From positions 55,548,004-55,612,003 of the forward strand of contig NC_053492.1 in NCBI RefSeq assembly GCF_905171775.1: 64,000 bases of DNA, read 5' to 3'. Of this stretch, positions 51,601 to 62,373 are shown piece by piece. The position numbers were made by a program, and so were the translations under genes. The DNA is from Rana temporaria (taxonomy: Eukaryota > Chordata > Amphibia > Anura > Ranidae). The notes beneath the pieces were generated by a model. It did not search any database and was not told the DNA's origin. It saw only the letters and a program-made list of their open reading frames with translations. Within the stretch, counting starts at the first letter, position 1. Each line of letters begins with the position of its first letter.

Positions 51601-51741
51601 ATTTTCGAGTTTACAATCGTAATCGTACTTCTCAAAGATGCGAAACATCTCCACCATCTCCCCCTTGCTCATGGGGGTGGCCTTGTGTTTTCTATAAACG
51701 CCTCCACTGCGGGGCCTATTCGTTTTCGTGGGTTCTGCCAT
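47456..51741 (-). CDS. Harbinger Myb/SANT-like DNA-binding protein, four exons
   Basis: Minus-strand gene with exons 51741-51429, 51231-51121, 50618-50454 and 47598-47456, joined 1-1-1 in phase to give 243 codons and a stop. Donors (GTAAGT, GTAGGT, GTAAGT) and acceptors (CCACAG, TTTTAG, TCCAAG) are all consensus-like. Exon 1 encodes a Myb/SANT-type domain at residues about 25-100 ('MSKGEMVEMFRIFEKYDYDC' through 'TKDQIRKRWSDLKHREQENL'). Exon 2 is basic, exon 3 acidic, and exon 4 helical. In Harbinger elements a Myb-like partner helps import the transposase and bind the termini. A hAT element sits in intron 3. All exons are open, so it may still be expressed. Confidence 0.8.
47764..50221. mobile_element. 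hAT nonautonomous element, copy 2 (part of the duplication)
   Basis: Same element as 44447-46909 with the same CCTACACT flanks. It was copied by the tandem duplication and is not an independent insertion, because the flanking duplicated DNA is also identical. Confidence 0.93.
48277..49218 (+). repeat. Long compound microsatellite, copy 2
   Basis: As copy 1 but 4 bp shorter in the CTTT part (near 48950), which shifts the spurious long frame from 381 to 406 codons. Confidence 0.95.
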
Positions 51742-52082
51742 CACGTTCTCCCTCACACATCCCAGAATGTCGCATGAAGAAAAAGGAATGTGGTCCCGCC
51801 CCAGCGTCATGATGCACGTAGAGCGAAGCTTCACGCATGCGCAGGCTATATAAATCAAGAATGAGCGCTCGATGTCACGGACGCATGCACGAACCTAGCG
51901 GAATGACTCTACGTGCAGCCGAAGGTATACGCGGAACGAAGGTAGGTGAATACATTGGGACACTAGTGGTTACTGCATGATTTAGCTTAGAGCAAACAGA
52001 GATTGTATAAGCAGGTTAGGAAGTTAAAGCAAGCACTTATTGGTTGTATTGTATCCTTTATTGCAGATATCTCCTAAAAAAC
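51742..52082. promoter_or_regulatory. Divergent promoter region between Myb/SANT and MADF genes
   Basis: 341 bp separate the two start codons. CpG-containing sequence with GCATGCGC and a TATATAAA at 51847-51854 lies in it. A likely 5' UTR intron of the MADF gene is bounded by a GTAGGT donor at 51942 and a TTGCAG acceptor ending 52066. The TATA motif can be read either way, so which gene it serves is not clear. Confidence 0.55.
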
Positions 52083-53112
52083 ATGCCTAAAGCAAAGGGT
52101 GGAAAGCTGAATTCAAAAGCCTTCATCACAGCTTTTATTGAGCTCTATAGATCTCACACCTGTCTGTGGCAGGTCACCAATAAAGACTACTCAAATAAAA
52201 ATAAAAGGCAGGCAGCAATTGATGAACTGGTGGCAGAAGCAAAGACTGTGTACCCCAGGGCCAACGAGACACAAATCAAAGCCAAAATTGGGAGCCTGAG
52301 GAGCACTTTTCTGAGGGAGCTCAAGAAGATTGAGGGTTCAAAAAGATCGGGAGCTGCAGCAGATGATGTGTATGTGCCCAAGCTATGGTACTTCAGCAGC
52401 CTGATGTTTTTAAAGGACAAAACTGAGCCACGAAAACATCTTTCCACACTTCCATCCGCATCAGCAGAGGCCACAGATACTGAGGCTAAACCAACTCAGG
52501 ATGAGGAGGAGGAGGAGCTCAGCTTGACACAGGTATAGTATTCATGAAAATATGGGCATTCAGATATACTATGATGTTAATGTGTTGTTATGATGGCAAG
52601 AAAAAAAAATGATGCTCCTTTTTCAGACACAGGACGTTGCCAGCCAAGAAGAGGCTGGGCCCAGCAGACAGTCCACACAATGCAGAATCCCTACACTGAA
52701 CCCTCCTAGGAAAAGGACCAAGAAGAGGCAACACCTAGATGATGCAACAGCCGAATTCTTGAGTAGGGCCACATCGGTCATCACCACAGCACCCGATAGT
52801 GCAGAAGGGTTTGGCTGTTTTATAGCCAATAAATTAAGGGAAATTGATGCCGATCAAAGGGAGCTATGTGAGGGGATCATGGTCCAGCTCCTTAGCAAGG
52901 CCAGGAGACGGGAGCTAACCCCTATTTCACATGTATGTGATTTAGAACACGCACCTCCAGCCAATCTACAACAGGCCTACCAACCCCAGACAAGCTTCCA
53001 AGCACACCCAGCCTACCCACACCAGCCAACCTACCCACCCCAGCAAGCCAACCCACCACAGCAGCATGGGGGTCAGTGGCCAACTCAGAGCCCAGATTTT
53101 AGGGGATACTAA
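52083..53112 (+). CDS. MADF-domain protein of the Harbinger element, two exons
   Basis: Exon 1 is 52083-52532 and exon 2 is 52627-53112, joined in phase 0 across a GTATAG donor and TTTCAG acceptor, giving 311 aa. Residues about 13-105 are a MADF domain ('AFITAFIELYRSHTCLWQVT', 'DYSNKNKRQAAIDELV', 'IGSLRSTFLRELKKIE', 'VPKLWYFSSLMFLKD'), a Myb/SANT-related DNA-binding fold. An acidic stretch, a basic 'PPRKRTKKRQH' and a Pro/Gln-rich C-terminus follow. It is transcribed away from the Myb/SANT gene. Its role in Harbinger transposition is inferred from location only. The frame is intact. Confidence 0.8.
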
Positions 53113-53647
53113 TTTGTCTAGAAATATTATGATTTGGAACATATTTTTTCTGTTATTTGAAGTTGAGTGTGTAATTTTAGGTTTGGCTTACAAAAAATTG
53201 CTAGAATAATGGCAGAAAATCTTTAGTTTTTTTTTTTTCAAAAACATTTTATTAATTTCAAACAAAAGAAAAATAAGAGGTACAATCATTAAAGTAAAAA
53301 TATACAGATCCAATGCATGGAGACATTTTCAGCAAAGATCTAAGAACATAAGAACGTGACATTCCTTAACCCATGGTAAAGCTCAAGGCAACGATAATAA
53401 GAGGTGAGGAGGGCAATAGGATGGAGATGTGACATCCAATACCATGCACTAGTGAGTAATGGTGACAGCGGGGTAGAGAAAGAGAGAAAATAGAGGGGGG
53501 AGAAGAGAGAGAGTCAATATTTGAGTGAAAGTCTTCGATGAGGTAAGTATGTAATAAGAGACAAATAAAATAGGCAAAGGTCCTTTGAAAAATAAACGAA
53601 AATGAAATCAGGTCATATATGAGCTATGTGGTCACTTAAAGATGAAG

Positions 53648-56600
53648 TTAGCTGGGGTGTCTGCTCACCACGTCGTCTCTGTCTGAGTAAGTAAAAGAAA
53701 AAGACAGTAGGTTCTGTTGCTCCAGTGTAGACAGGTTATGAACGATAAAAGGCTTCCATTTTTTATCAAATTTGGCCCTAGACTGTGGACAATGAGTGTG
53801 GAGGTCCAGATTTTCTGTGTACCGTAAGACCTTTAGGCTTCTGATCAGTTCTGCCAAGGATGGTGGGGTAGAAGAGATCCAGTGGTTCAAAATGGTTCTG
53901 CGAGCGACAAGGAGCGTAAGGAGGATCCATCGATACGAATTTTGAGGCAGTGAATTAGGATCAGGAGAGGGTACCTTCCTTTGTGGAGGGCATCCAAACA
54001 AAAGAAGTATAGGCTCCTTATCAGGCAAATGACCTGTCACACTTCGTATGAATTGTATAGTCGCAGACCAGAAATCATCAATCGGAGGACAGGTCCATAG
54101 ACGATGCAGTAAGGTTGGTTTGTGCACAAGACACCAAGGGCATGCAGGGCCTATATCTGGAGAGAGCGACATGGAGAATGGGTAGTAGGCCCTGTGCATT
54201 AGTTTGAACTGTGTTTCCCTCCATGATTCGCATGGGGTAATACCCCTAGTTACCCTGTAACCCTGTACCATGTCTTCTATGTCTACTTGGCCTGGCAAGT
54301 CTTTAGTCCAGGAGGACATGGAGGTACCATGAAGGGGTCACACAAACTTCATATTCAGTGGATGGTAGATATCAGAAATAGAGTAGCGTTTTTCATTCAA
54401 CAATTTGTCTATAAAAGAGGTCTGGAATCTGACAGGTTTCTTTGGGCACACTTTGCTGACAAAATCCACATATTGCATGACTTGGAAAAAATGTTGGGGG
54501 GGCAGAGAGAATTCCTCCGAAACTTGCAGAAAAGATTTGGGGTTTCCAGATGGCTCCTGAAATAGTAGACAGACCTTGGATAGCCCTTTGTCTTTCCATT
54601 TCATGAACGGCTCGTATTGCAGACTGGGAGTAAACATAGGGTTTCCTTGTATGGGAAGGTATCTGGAGACGTGGGGGGATAGACCTAATCTCTTTCTTAC
54701 TTCCCTCCAGGCCACTATCGTGTCTCTGAATAGCATATTTTGTTTAATAGACTTAGGAAGCTTTTGAAACGAACAATGAAGAAGAGCTGCTAGGTTTCCT
54801 GGGGTGACCATAGCTGATTCCAAGCCATAGTTGGAATATCGGGAAGAGCATAGTAACCAGTCCATTCCTATTCTCAATAAACAAGCTAGGTTGTACAGTC
54901 TAATATTGGGAAGACCCGCCCCACCCTCGCCCTTCGGGAGATAAAGTTTGGTCATAGCAATCCTTGGTCTGCCTTTTTTCCAAATGAACTTTGTGACCGC
55001 TCTAGTCAAAATTTGGATGTCCTTATGTTTTAACAGTAGGGGTAAGGTTTGTAGAGAATAAAGCAGACGGGCAAAACTAATCATTTTAAAGAGCGCACAT
55101 CTCCCAAAGAACGAGAGCGGCAGATCCGCCCAAGTTTCCAATTCACCCACTATTTTTTCAATTAAAGGCGGATAGTTTAAATAGTAGAGAGAGGATGGTT
55201 CCTTGCCAATTTTCAATCCTAAATACGTGATATAACGTTCCGCTGTTTTAAAGGAGGAAGGGGGAAGACGACATGCTAGATTGTCTCGTGTTGAGTGGAA
55301 GAATTTCGCTTTTATTAAAGTTGATTTTCAGACCGGAGCATTCCCGAAAAGAGTCGAAAATCGTCTGGATTGCGGGAATGTCCGTGTGGGGGGACGTGGA
55401 GAATATCAATATATCATCCGCAAAGAGAGCCACTCTCATGTCCTCTGTTCCGAACGGTATCCCATGAAGTAATGGAGATGTGTCAAGAAGGCGTGAGAGG
55501 GGCTCTATGGCCAGATTGAATAGCAAGGGGGAGAGGGGGCAGCCTTGTCTCGTACCTCTATGAAGACGAAAAGGGGTTGATTGAATTCCCGCTGCCGTGA
55601 CCGTGGCTGACGGAGCTGAGTACATATTGTGTATAAAGTGATAGAAGGGGCCTGTTAGACCGAAACTAAGCATCACCTCCGACAGCCACTGGAAACTAAC
55701 ATTATCGAATGCCTTTTCGGCGTCTAAGGTAATGATCACTACGTCTTCAGAAGGGTGTGATTTGGCATATTCCATGGCAGCTAGAACTTTGCGGATGTTT
55801 GCCGATGCCGACCTACCTTTGGTGAACTCTGATTGCGCTCGGTGTATGAGTGAGGGCATTATCTCCGCGAGCCTGGAGGCCACTATTTTAGAAAGAATTT
55901 TGGAATCGACGTTAAGTAACGATATGGGGCGGTATGAGCCCGGATCTTGCGGGTCTTTACCCTTTTTGGCTATGAGCTTAATGTTGGCTAAGTGACCCGT
56001 TGGTAAGTAAGGCCCTCCTTCCCATATGTGGTTATACATTGAAACTAAGGCCGGAGTAACTTCCGTACGTAGCAGTTTGAAAAACTCTGGGGTGTACCCG
56101 TCTGGGCCTGGGGCTTTGCCATTAGACAGACCCCCTATAGTGTTTTTGACTTCGTCTAAGGTGATGGGGGCGTTTAGTCGCACTAAGAGATCCGCCGCAA
56201 TTTGAGGTAGGGTTACATTATCCAGCCACCTATGAGCCGCAATCGGATCATTGGGTTCCAGCGGATAGAGTTTGGTATAGAAGTTTTCTAAAGTTTTGTT
56301 GACGTCTTTAGGGGATGTAGAAAGCGAACTGTCCGGGTTACGTAGGGAGGTAAAATGTGTGGGGAGAAATGTGCCCTTAGTAAGTCTTGCAAGCAGCTTC
56401 CCGGCTTTATTCCCAAACTTGTGATAGAACAGTTGTGACGACGACAGCTTCATCTGCTCCACCCTCTCTGCCCAGGTATCAAAATGATCCTTAGCTTCCT
56501 GCCACGCAGCAAGATGTTCAGCCGTGTTGCTGGAATTAAGGAGCGTCTGTGCTGTCCTAACGCGTGTGCTAGCTTCTAAGTAATGCTTTTGTGCATTCTT

Positions 56601-57522
56601 CCTGTATGCAGATGTGAACGAAATAATTCTTCCCCTCAAATACTCTTTGCCCGCCTCCCACAGCAAAGTTGGATTGTTGATATGCTGGCTATTGTTTTGC
56701 ATGTATTCTGACCACGCCCCAGACAACATTGTTTTAAAACTGTCATTTTGGGTTAGATATGCCGGGAACCGCCAATGCCTGATCTCTGAAGTGCCCTGCG
56801 GGGTGTGTAATGAAACCGAGATAGGGGAATGGTCTGAGATCACTAAATCGTGTATGTTTGTGTTTTCTATTTTCGGCAGTAAAGAGTGTGTACAAAGGAG
56901 ATAATCCAGTCTAGCGAACGATTTGTGAACGGGAGAGAAAAAAGTATACTCCCTATCCACAGGGTGCTGCAACCTCCATGTGTCTATCAAGTTTAAAGCT
57001 TGGACCATGTGGGAGAAGTGGGTGGTTTTGGTTAGGCGGGTAGGAGCAGGGCGTCTGAGTGGTTAACCGATCCTCCTGCTCGCAAAAGGCAGAGTTGAAG
57101 TCACCCCCCACCAAGTGCGGGATGTCCCCATCAAGTGCCAATTGAGACATTAGCTTAGCAAAATAAGTTTGGTCAGGGGAGTTAGGTGCATATATATTAG
57201 TTACTCTGAGTTCACCCGACGCAAGTTTGATATGTGCCGAAATTCGCCTGCCCTCCTCATCTCCGTCAAAGGATATTAAGTCATGTTCTAGGTTTTTATG
57301 TAGAAGAATAAGTGTGCCTGCCTTACGCCCTTTGGAGGCTGATCCTATAACTTTTCCCACCCAGACCTTCTGCATACGAAAGAAATCTTTTTCCTCCAAA
57401 TGCGATTCCTGAATTAGAGCAATATCAGCCTTAAGCCTCTTCAAGTGTCTGAGAATTTTCATTCTTTTAGCGGGTGAGCGTAACCCCTTAACGTTCCAAG
57501 AAACTATACAAATCGGGGGCAT
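53648..57522 (-). pseudogene. L1-type ORF2, endonuclease/reverse transcriptase (two shifts, one stop)
   Basis: Read on the minus strand. The APE endonuclease starts 'MPPICIVSWNVKGLRSPAKR' (57522) with 'IALIQESHL', 'VGGDFNSAF', 'ARLDYLLC' and 'SDHSPISV'. The reverse transcriptase has 'GKAPGPDGYTPEFF', 'YRPISLLNVDSKILSKIV', 'TLDAEKAFDNVSF', 'GTRQGCPLSPLLF' and 'VALFADDILIFST'. The C-terminal knuckle is CPWCLVHKPTLLHRLWTC. The frame shifts near 57010 and 55250, and an in-frame TGA lies near 54336. The FADD residues are intact. Confidence 0.9.
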
Positions 57523-58265
57523 AGATTATGTGTGGTGGATGACGTGTGATGGTGTAGAACTGAAAGTTACCTGTCCACGATTGACCAGGGCCGTGTCGAA
57601 AGGTAGATAGTCAGACCTTCGTGCCCGAGTGTGGTGAGAACTGAACCATCCTCTCTCTGGAAAATAGGGTGTGTTAGAAGGGAGACAGAGAATCAGAAAA
57701 AGAAAAATATTAACAAAGAAAAAAAAAGCATTTCGTGACTTCACTTTTTTCCGCATGCAATCTCATCACTGGATGTACCACTAGACCGCTTGTCAGGAAA
57801 TGTAACATTGCCAGCATAGCCCCCTAAATGAGACAGCTAGCCCAGAAGCACAATTTGGGCAAAATCAGGAAACTGCCATTCCAGGATACAGCCTTGATGC
57901 GATCGCAAGTTACCTCACCATATTATAGAAGTGCACATCAGATATTACTCTAGAATCATAAACAAACGTAGAACATAGTAACCAGAGCTGTCATGTAAGT
58001 TATACTAAACAGCAACGAGAACTAAACCATTACAATGTAAAAACTGGTCTGATGCGGAGCGAGAAAAGCTTGTAACGTGCTACCAATGTCCATAGGACAC
58101 CCGCTCCTGAAGACCGGGCTGCTGAGAGTCCTGGAAGACTCAATAGGAAGAGAAGAAAAACATAAGAAAAAGCTGCGCGTGTCAGGACGACCCTTTCAGC
58201 TGGATAGGATGCGCACTTTTCTTGATTTAGCCGGAAGACCGGGAATCGGGTGCAGCCGATGGATC
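57523..58265 (-). other. L1-like LINE inter-ORF region
   Basis: 743 bp between ORF1 and ORF2 of the minus-strand L1 without a convincing frame. It is shorter than the 2-kb gap in the plus-strand L1 but still long for an L1. Confidence 0.5.
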
Positions 58266-59300
58266 TCAGGGTTTCATCCGTTTGGGTGGATCCTTTCTTG
58301 GGCTCCTTTGGTCTCGAGGTCCGTGTCTCACTTTATCCGCATAAGTGTCTGATGAGGCCTGGGCAGCCGTAAGTGAGTGAACATAAGCGCGGGCCTTATC
58401 CAGGGATTGCAGTGTCAGTTGTTCCCCTTCTGGTGTCTGTAGACGCAGGATAGCAGGGTATGCCAGCGTGAAGCGAATGCCTCTCTTATACAATTCAGCA
58501 CAAATCAGTTGGAATTCCTTGCGCTTGCGAGAGACCTCCGCGGAATAATCAGCAAATAGCAAGAGCTTGTTCCCTTCGATCTCTACTGACCGTGCTTTGC
58601 GGAAGCTCTGCAAAATGTCCGTGCGGTCTGCATAGTTCAGAAACTTAGCTATCACAGGTCTAGGGCGGCTACGTTCGTCAGACTGAGCACCTATTCGGTG
58701 CGCCCTTTCCACCACGCACCTGCGATTGATGCCCAGAGCCTCTGGGATAGCTGAAGTGCAGATATCAATCAGGGAGCCCGGCTTATATGTTTCAGGGAGG
58801 CCAATAATACGTAAATTATTCCTCCTGGAGCGATTCTCAAGGTCCTCCATGCGATCATGGAGGTGTTGTTGGTCCTGCACGAATCGCTCCAGGGCACCAT
58901 TGATGCTATACTGGTCATCTTCCAGCGATGATATGCGCTGCTCGGCAGTAGTTATCCTCTGCGAGTGCTCCCCTATTTCTTTCCTCAGCTGTATAATCCC
59001 CTCAGCCACGGCCCTCTCCACAGCAGCAGTAATGGTGGGTGATAGCAGTGCAGCAACAGCCTTTGCAATCCTCTCGTGCGTGCCCTCCTGTTCAGTGCAC
59101 CTAGCCGCTACAGTGTCCATAGCTTCGAGAGATGGATCAGTGGCAGTGAGGCTTCCTTGACTCCCCACCTGCTGGGCTCGTTGTAGAGGAGGCGCGCCTC
59201 GTGTTGCGGCGGCCATGTTGGACGGAGCCGCGTCCTCCGCCGTGATCGCACTTGCGCCGGGACTCGGGAGCGTCCGCGGCTGAGTAAGGTATCGCTCCAT
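58266..59300 (-). CDS. L1-type ORF1 protein, coiled-coil RNA-binding
   Basis: This 344-codon open frame on the minus strand has a disordered N-terminus and a coiled coil at about residues 100-165. Then come 'LENRSRRNNLRIIGLPE', an RRM-like domain, and a C-terminal domain ending in a Lys/Arg/Pro-rich tail. It has the same architecture as the ORF1 at 11068. It would bind the LINE RNA, and it is intact although ORF2 is not. Confidence 0.88.
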   Translation of the reverse strand: MERYLTQPRTLPSPGASAITAEDAAPSNMAAATRGAPPLQRAQQVGSQGSLTATDPSLEAMDTVAARCTEQEGTHERIAKAVAALLSPTITAAVERAVAEGIIQLRKEIGEHSQRITTAEQRISSLEDDQYSINGALERFVQDQQHLHDRMEDLENRSRRNNLRIIGLPETYKPGSLIDICTSAIPEALGINRRCVVERAHRIGAQSDERSRPRPVIAKFLNYADRTDILQSFRKARSVEIEGNKLLLFADYSAEVSRKRKEFQLICAELYKRGIRFTLAYPAILRLQTPEGEQLTLQSLDKARAYVHSLTAAQASSDTYADKVRHGPRDQRSPRKDPPKRMKP

Positions 59301-59499
59301 ACACGGCAGCGAGGGGGAAGCTGGTGTACCAGAATGGCAGGGATCCGGGGCGATGCCGGGGCTTTGTAGGCGGAATTCCTTAGCGGTCTGAGCGGAGCCT
59401 CCGGAGCTTGCTTCCCTTACATGCGGCGCCGGAACCGGAAGTCGCGAAAATCTTTAGTTTTAATATATTATTGGTTTTTGTATTGTGGTGGGAGTGCTA

Positions 59500-59860
59500 A
59501 AAAATATAAGGCCTCAGCTGATGAGGTTTGAAGTGTGGAGAGTGTTGGTCGTGGTTCAGTTTGGTATGCAGAAATATCAGCCTGTTGAAGTACCACAGCC
59601 TGGGCACAGATATGTCTGCTGCTGCTGCTCCCCATCTTTTGGAGACCACAATCTTCTTGGGCTCCTTATATTTAAGTTCATGCTCAGGTCCCCAAGTTTG
59701 GAGATTAGAACATAATTTATGTATGCCCTGGGGTACAGAGGCTTTGCCAAGTCAACCAGTTCTTCAATTGCTGCCTTCCTGTTGTTTTGTATTTGGATCT
59801 GTCATTCTTTTTTACATTTTTTTTAAAATAAAAGGATGATGCTAAAAACTCGTGGATTAT
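59500..59860 (-). pseudogene. Antisense, decayed copy of the Harbinger MADF exon
   Basis: On the minus strand, pieces 'KNDRSKYKTTGRQQLKNWL' and, further on, 'AAAADISVPRLWYFNRLIFL' match 'NKDYSNKNKRQAAIDELV' and 'AAADDVYVPKLWYFSSLMFL' of the MADF gene at 52083. Several frames are needed. It lies tail-to-tail with the intact MADF gene once the L1 is removed, so a second, inverted Harbinger copy is likely. Confidence 0.75.
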
Positions 59861-59861
59861 G

Positions 59862-60110
59862 TGTGGAAAGTCAAATGTCAGTTTGTGAGTAGGCAGGCCC
59901 TTTGCTAAAATTGAAGGGACACAAATAGAGTAGATATTACTTTGCCCAGCATAAAGATTTGGGGATATTTTTTGTTTTTGAATTTGAAAGAAATATAAAA
60001 AAAAGGCTGGATTCATATCAAGAAAATACACTAATCCAAAGTAAATACATTTGTTTTTAATCCGTCCGTATCACCAGTTGAGCAGATGTACATATTAGGA
60101 CATTATAAAG
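59862..60110. other. AT-rich Harbinger-flanking interval, no gene seen
   Basis: This would correspond to the 5' side of the antisense MADF remnant. No promoter element or frame is convincing. Confidence 0.35.
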
Positions 60111-60455
60111 AAAAAGAGAATATGCGCTGCTTTTTGAGATTTCGAAACTTGCCGAGTGACGAATGAGCATTTTCGAATACGAACGCTAGTTTTACTAGAC
60201 AGATGGCTTCCGGGTGCTCTTTATTTCGGGGCATGCGCATTTAGACTTTTTAGTAAAGTCCGATTGTTTTCTGTACACACGGTCGCACTTTGCACAATCG
60301 GACTTTTCAGAACATAAAGTTGGTCCGTTCACAGACCCAACTTTTTGTCCGATGGAAGCCAAAAAAGTTGGTCCGATGGAACGTACACACGGTCGGACAA
60401 ATTTGAAAAGTGCCGGATTTTGAAGTTGGTTGGCCAAAAATCCGACCGTGTCACT
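60111..60455. mobile_element. Harbinger-type terminal region
   Basis: Repeated words GTACACACGGTCG (60275, 60383) and GTTGGTCCGATGGA, with the inverse TCCGACCGTG at about 60443, match the left Harbinger end at 41031 (GTACACACGGTCGGAC). The inverse copy lacks its outermost bases and joins Keno ORF2 directly at about 60456, suggesting loss of the end during a deletion. Confidence 0.6.
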
Positions 60456-61325
60456 TCATCTGGAGCTCCAAAATGGACAGAGTGAAGCGGGCGGTTATGT
60501 TCAAGGAACCTCTCAAGGGAGGTAAGGGAGTGCCCAACATCGCAACATTACTGAGGGTGTTCGTTGCTTGTAACTGCATCCGCAGGACTTTGGTTGACAG
60601 AACTGTGGACTCAGGCGGTAACTCCATGTCCCGTTTTTTCCTCCTGCCTCTTTGAAGTTCTCTCGGATGGGACAAATGAGACAGTTCCGTCCCCTACAAC
60701 TGGGACACTTCATGGTATTACTTGGATACTTTCAAGTTCATTAAGGAGCTGGGGCTGCATGGAGTTAAGCCCGACTTGTGGAAGCCAAGAACTATCCACA
60801 AGTTGATTAGAGCATCAGACATCTTTGAGACTATTCCAGGCCTCCCTTCAGCCACTTGCAAAGTGGTCTGGAGGAATGTTTCTTCAAAGAGACTCACCAA
60901 CAGGCACAAAGATCTGGCATGGATGGAAATCCAAGGGGGTTTGCCGCTGAGGACATTCATGCATGCCAGAAACCTGTGCAGATGCAGGCACTGCCCCTTT
61001 TGTATCATCCAGGAGGAAACTGCTTTTAACGTTTTCTGGGAGTGCCCCTTTGCACAGGGCCTTGGAACTTGAACTTAAAGACTTTGTAATAGAAGTCTGT
61101 GGTACACACTTTGGTGTGTTAAATGGACTCTTCTGTGGAACTCATTCACAGGACATTGACGGTGCATGGTGGATGCTGTGCTGCTTTAAGGACGCCTTAT
61201 GGTGTGCCAGAGAGCGCCTCATCCACCAGCAGGAGAGGATGTCCATCGAGGACTGTCGCAGACTGACCTACACTCTGTTTAGAGACCAACACCTGATGGA
61301 CTCTACGGAGGAAGAGGATGTCTGA
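60456..61325 (+). pseudogene. Keno ORF2 C-terminal part (element 4 end)
   Basis: It reads 'WSSKMDRVKRAVMFKEPLKG', 'GGKGVPNIATLLRVFVA', 'SKRLTNRHKDLAWMEIQGGL', 'HARNLCRCRHCPFCIIQEE', 'FWECPFAQ' and 'ERMSIEDCRRLTYTLF', ending with a stop at 61323. Frameshifts lie near 60650 and 61065. The C-x2-C and final Cys of the knuckle are present, but the usual His is replaced by Asn ('TAFNVFWEC'). Confidence 0.85.
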
Positions 61326-61728
61326 AGATCTCCCCTCCCACCTGTGTGTATCCACTGGCAGTTCAATAAAGCTTCGGGCCTGTGAACTCTTCCCTCCTCC
61401 CTTCACACCCGTTGCCCAGTTGAATGCTATTTCGACAGTAAAATTACTTAAAATATGTTTTTTTTTTAAGTACTGATTTCAGGGTAATGCGGTGTCATGT
61501 ATGATGTGTTGCGCAGAGTAAGATACCCTGAAACATCACATCGGGCATCATACCGCTGAATGAATGTATGTAATTTATTTGTACGCTTGGAACTGTATTG
61601 TTATGTAGTATATTGATGCGCTGCGTCGCAGTACATAGTGGAATGTACCCTGTTGAAGTATTTGTTTTTTTGTATATTTTCTTTGAAAAATAAAAGTATA
61701 CATTTTCAACAAAAAAAAAAAAAAAAAC
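60456..61728 (+). mobile_element. Keno-like LINE 3' part, probably the end of element 4
   Basis: The ORF2 C-terminal half, a 3' UTR and an A-run (61711-61727) end precisely at U2 nucleotide 38 (61729). Its codon usage is C-rich like element 4 and unlike element 1. Element 4 lacks exactly this region, so the two are probably one insertion split by 33 kb of nested elements. About 180 codons between the YMDD block and 'WSSKM' are missing at the junctions. Confidence 0.8.
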
Positions 61729-61878
61729 ATCTGTTCTCATCAGTTTAATATCCGATACGTCCCCTATCTGGGGACCATATATTCAATGGATTTTTAGAAC
61801 AGGGAGATGGAAGAAGAGCTTGCTCTGTCCTCTCCACGCATCGACCTGGTATTGCAGTACCTCCAGGACCGATGCACC
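61729..61878 (+). ncRNA. RNU2: U2 snRNA nucleotides 38 to 3' end (copy C)
   Basis: ATCTGTTCTCATCAG begins directly after the LINE A-run. Stem II, the GGATTTTTAG segment and the 3' end are present with several substitutions relative to copy B (ATATCCGATACG, TATTCAATGG, GTCCTCTCC, CCGATGCACC). The downstream 3' box is lost: the matching place reads AGTGTCAGATTTG. It is a pseudogene-like 3' half. Confidence 0.92.
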
Positions 61879-62373
61879 CCTTTCTTACGCAGTGTCAGAT
61901 TTGAATGGAAAATCATCCAGCTTGTGTGTTGTGTCTTCTTGCTCACAATGTTTGTTGCTTAACCTCCTCCTTGCAATAAATTGGCATTTAACCCTTGTGT
62001 CTGTCTTCATTGCTTCTTGTCACTTGGGGGAAGGAGGAAAGGTTTTTGCTGATCGCCAAATAACACTCTATGAAGTTGCCTATTTAGGAACACCTAGATT
62101 TAGTCAGTGCACTAATTTCAACAAGACAGCTAGTGTCCTACTCCTCGCTCTCCTAAGGCCCAAAATGAAGCCTTCAATAGCAGTGACCACCCTGTCAAAC
62201 AAGGGGGCTGAATTTGCTCCATTGCTGTGTGCCTTTCTGCAGCAAGCAGCTAGCTTGAAAAAGTCTGCTGAGGCAAAGTTTTTTTACTATTTATCTGGAG
62301 AATCCCTTAGTCTTTGACTCCCTCTAGTGGCTCTCGTTTTTCGTCCACGTTATGTTAACTAGGAGGCGTGCCC

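Larger units (their letters stand above)
53231..59445 (-). mobile_element. L1-like LINE, nearly full length, minus strand
   Basis: A 6.2-kb element flanked by a 16-bp target duplication GAAAATCTTTAGTTTT (53215-53230 and 59446-59461). Its poly(A) end is the T-run at 53227-53238 and its 5' end is at 59445. ORF1 is intact and ORF2 has two frameshifts and a stop. It inserted about 100 bp after the MADF stop. It belongs to the same broad L1 group as the element at 10880 but is a different family with a 743-bp inter-ORF gap. Confidence 0.92.
41031..60455 (+). mobile_element. Composite PIF/Harbinger transposon with three genes and later insertions
   Basis: The left end is GGTTCGTACACACGGTCGGAC after TAAA. 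Related GTACACACGGTCG words and a partial inverted copy (TCCGACCGTG at about 60443) lie at the right end. Between them are a DDE transposase (+), a Myb/SANT-like gene (-), a MADF gene (+) and an antisense MADF remnant. Later events are two copies of a hAT element inside a 3.3-kb tandem duplication and a 6.2-kb L1 insertion. Without those the element is about 7.4 kb. The antisense MADF remnant may mean two Harbinger copies are fused. The right boundary abuts the Keno ORF2 tail. Confidence 0.65.
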
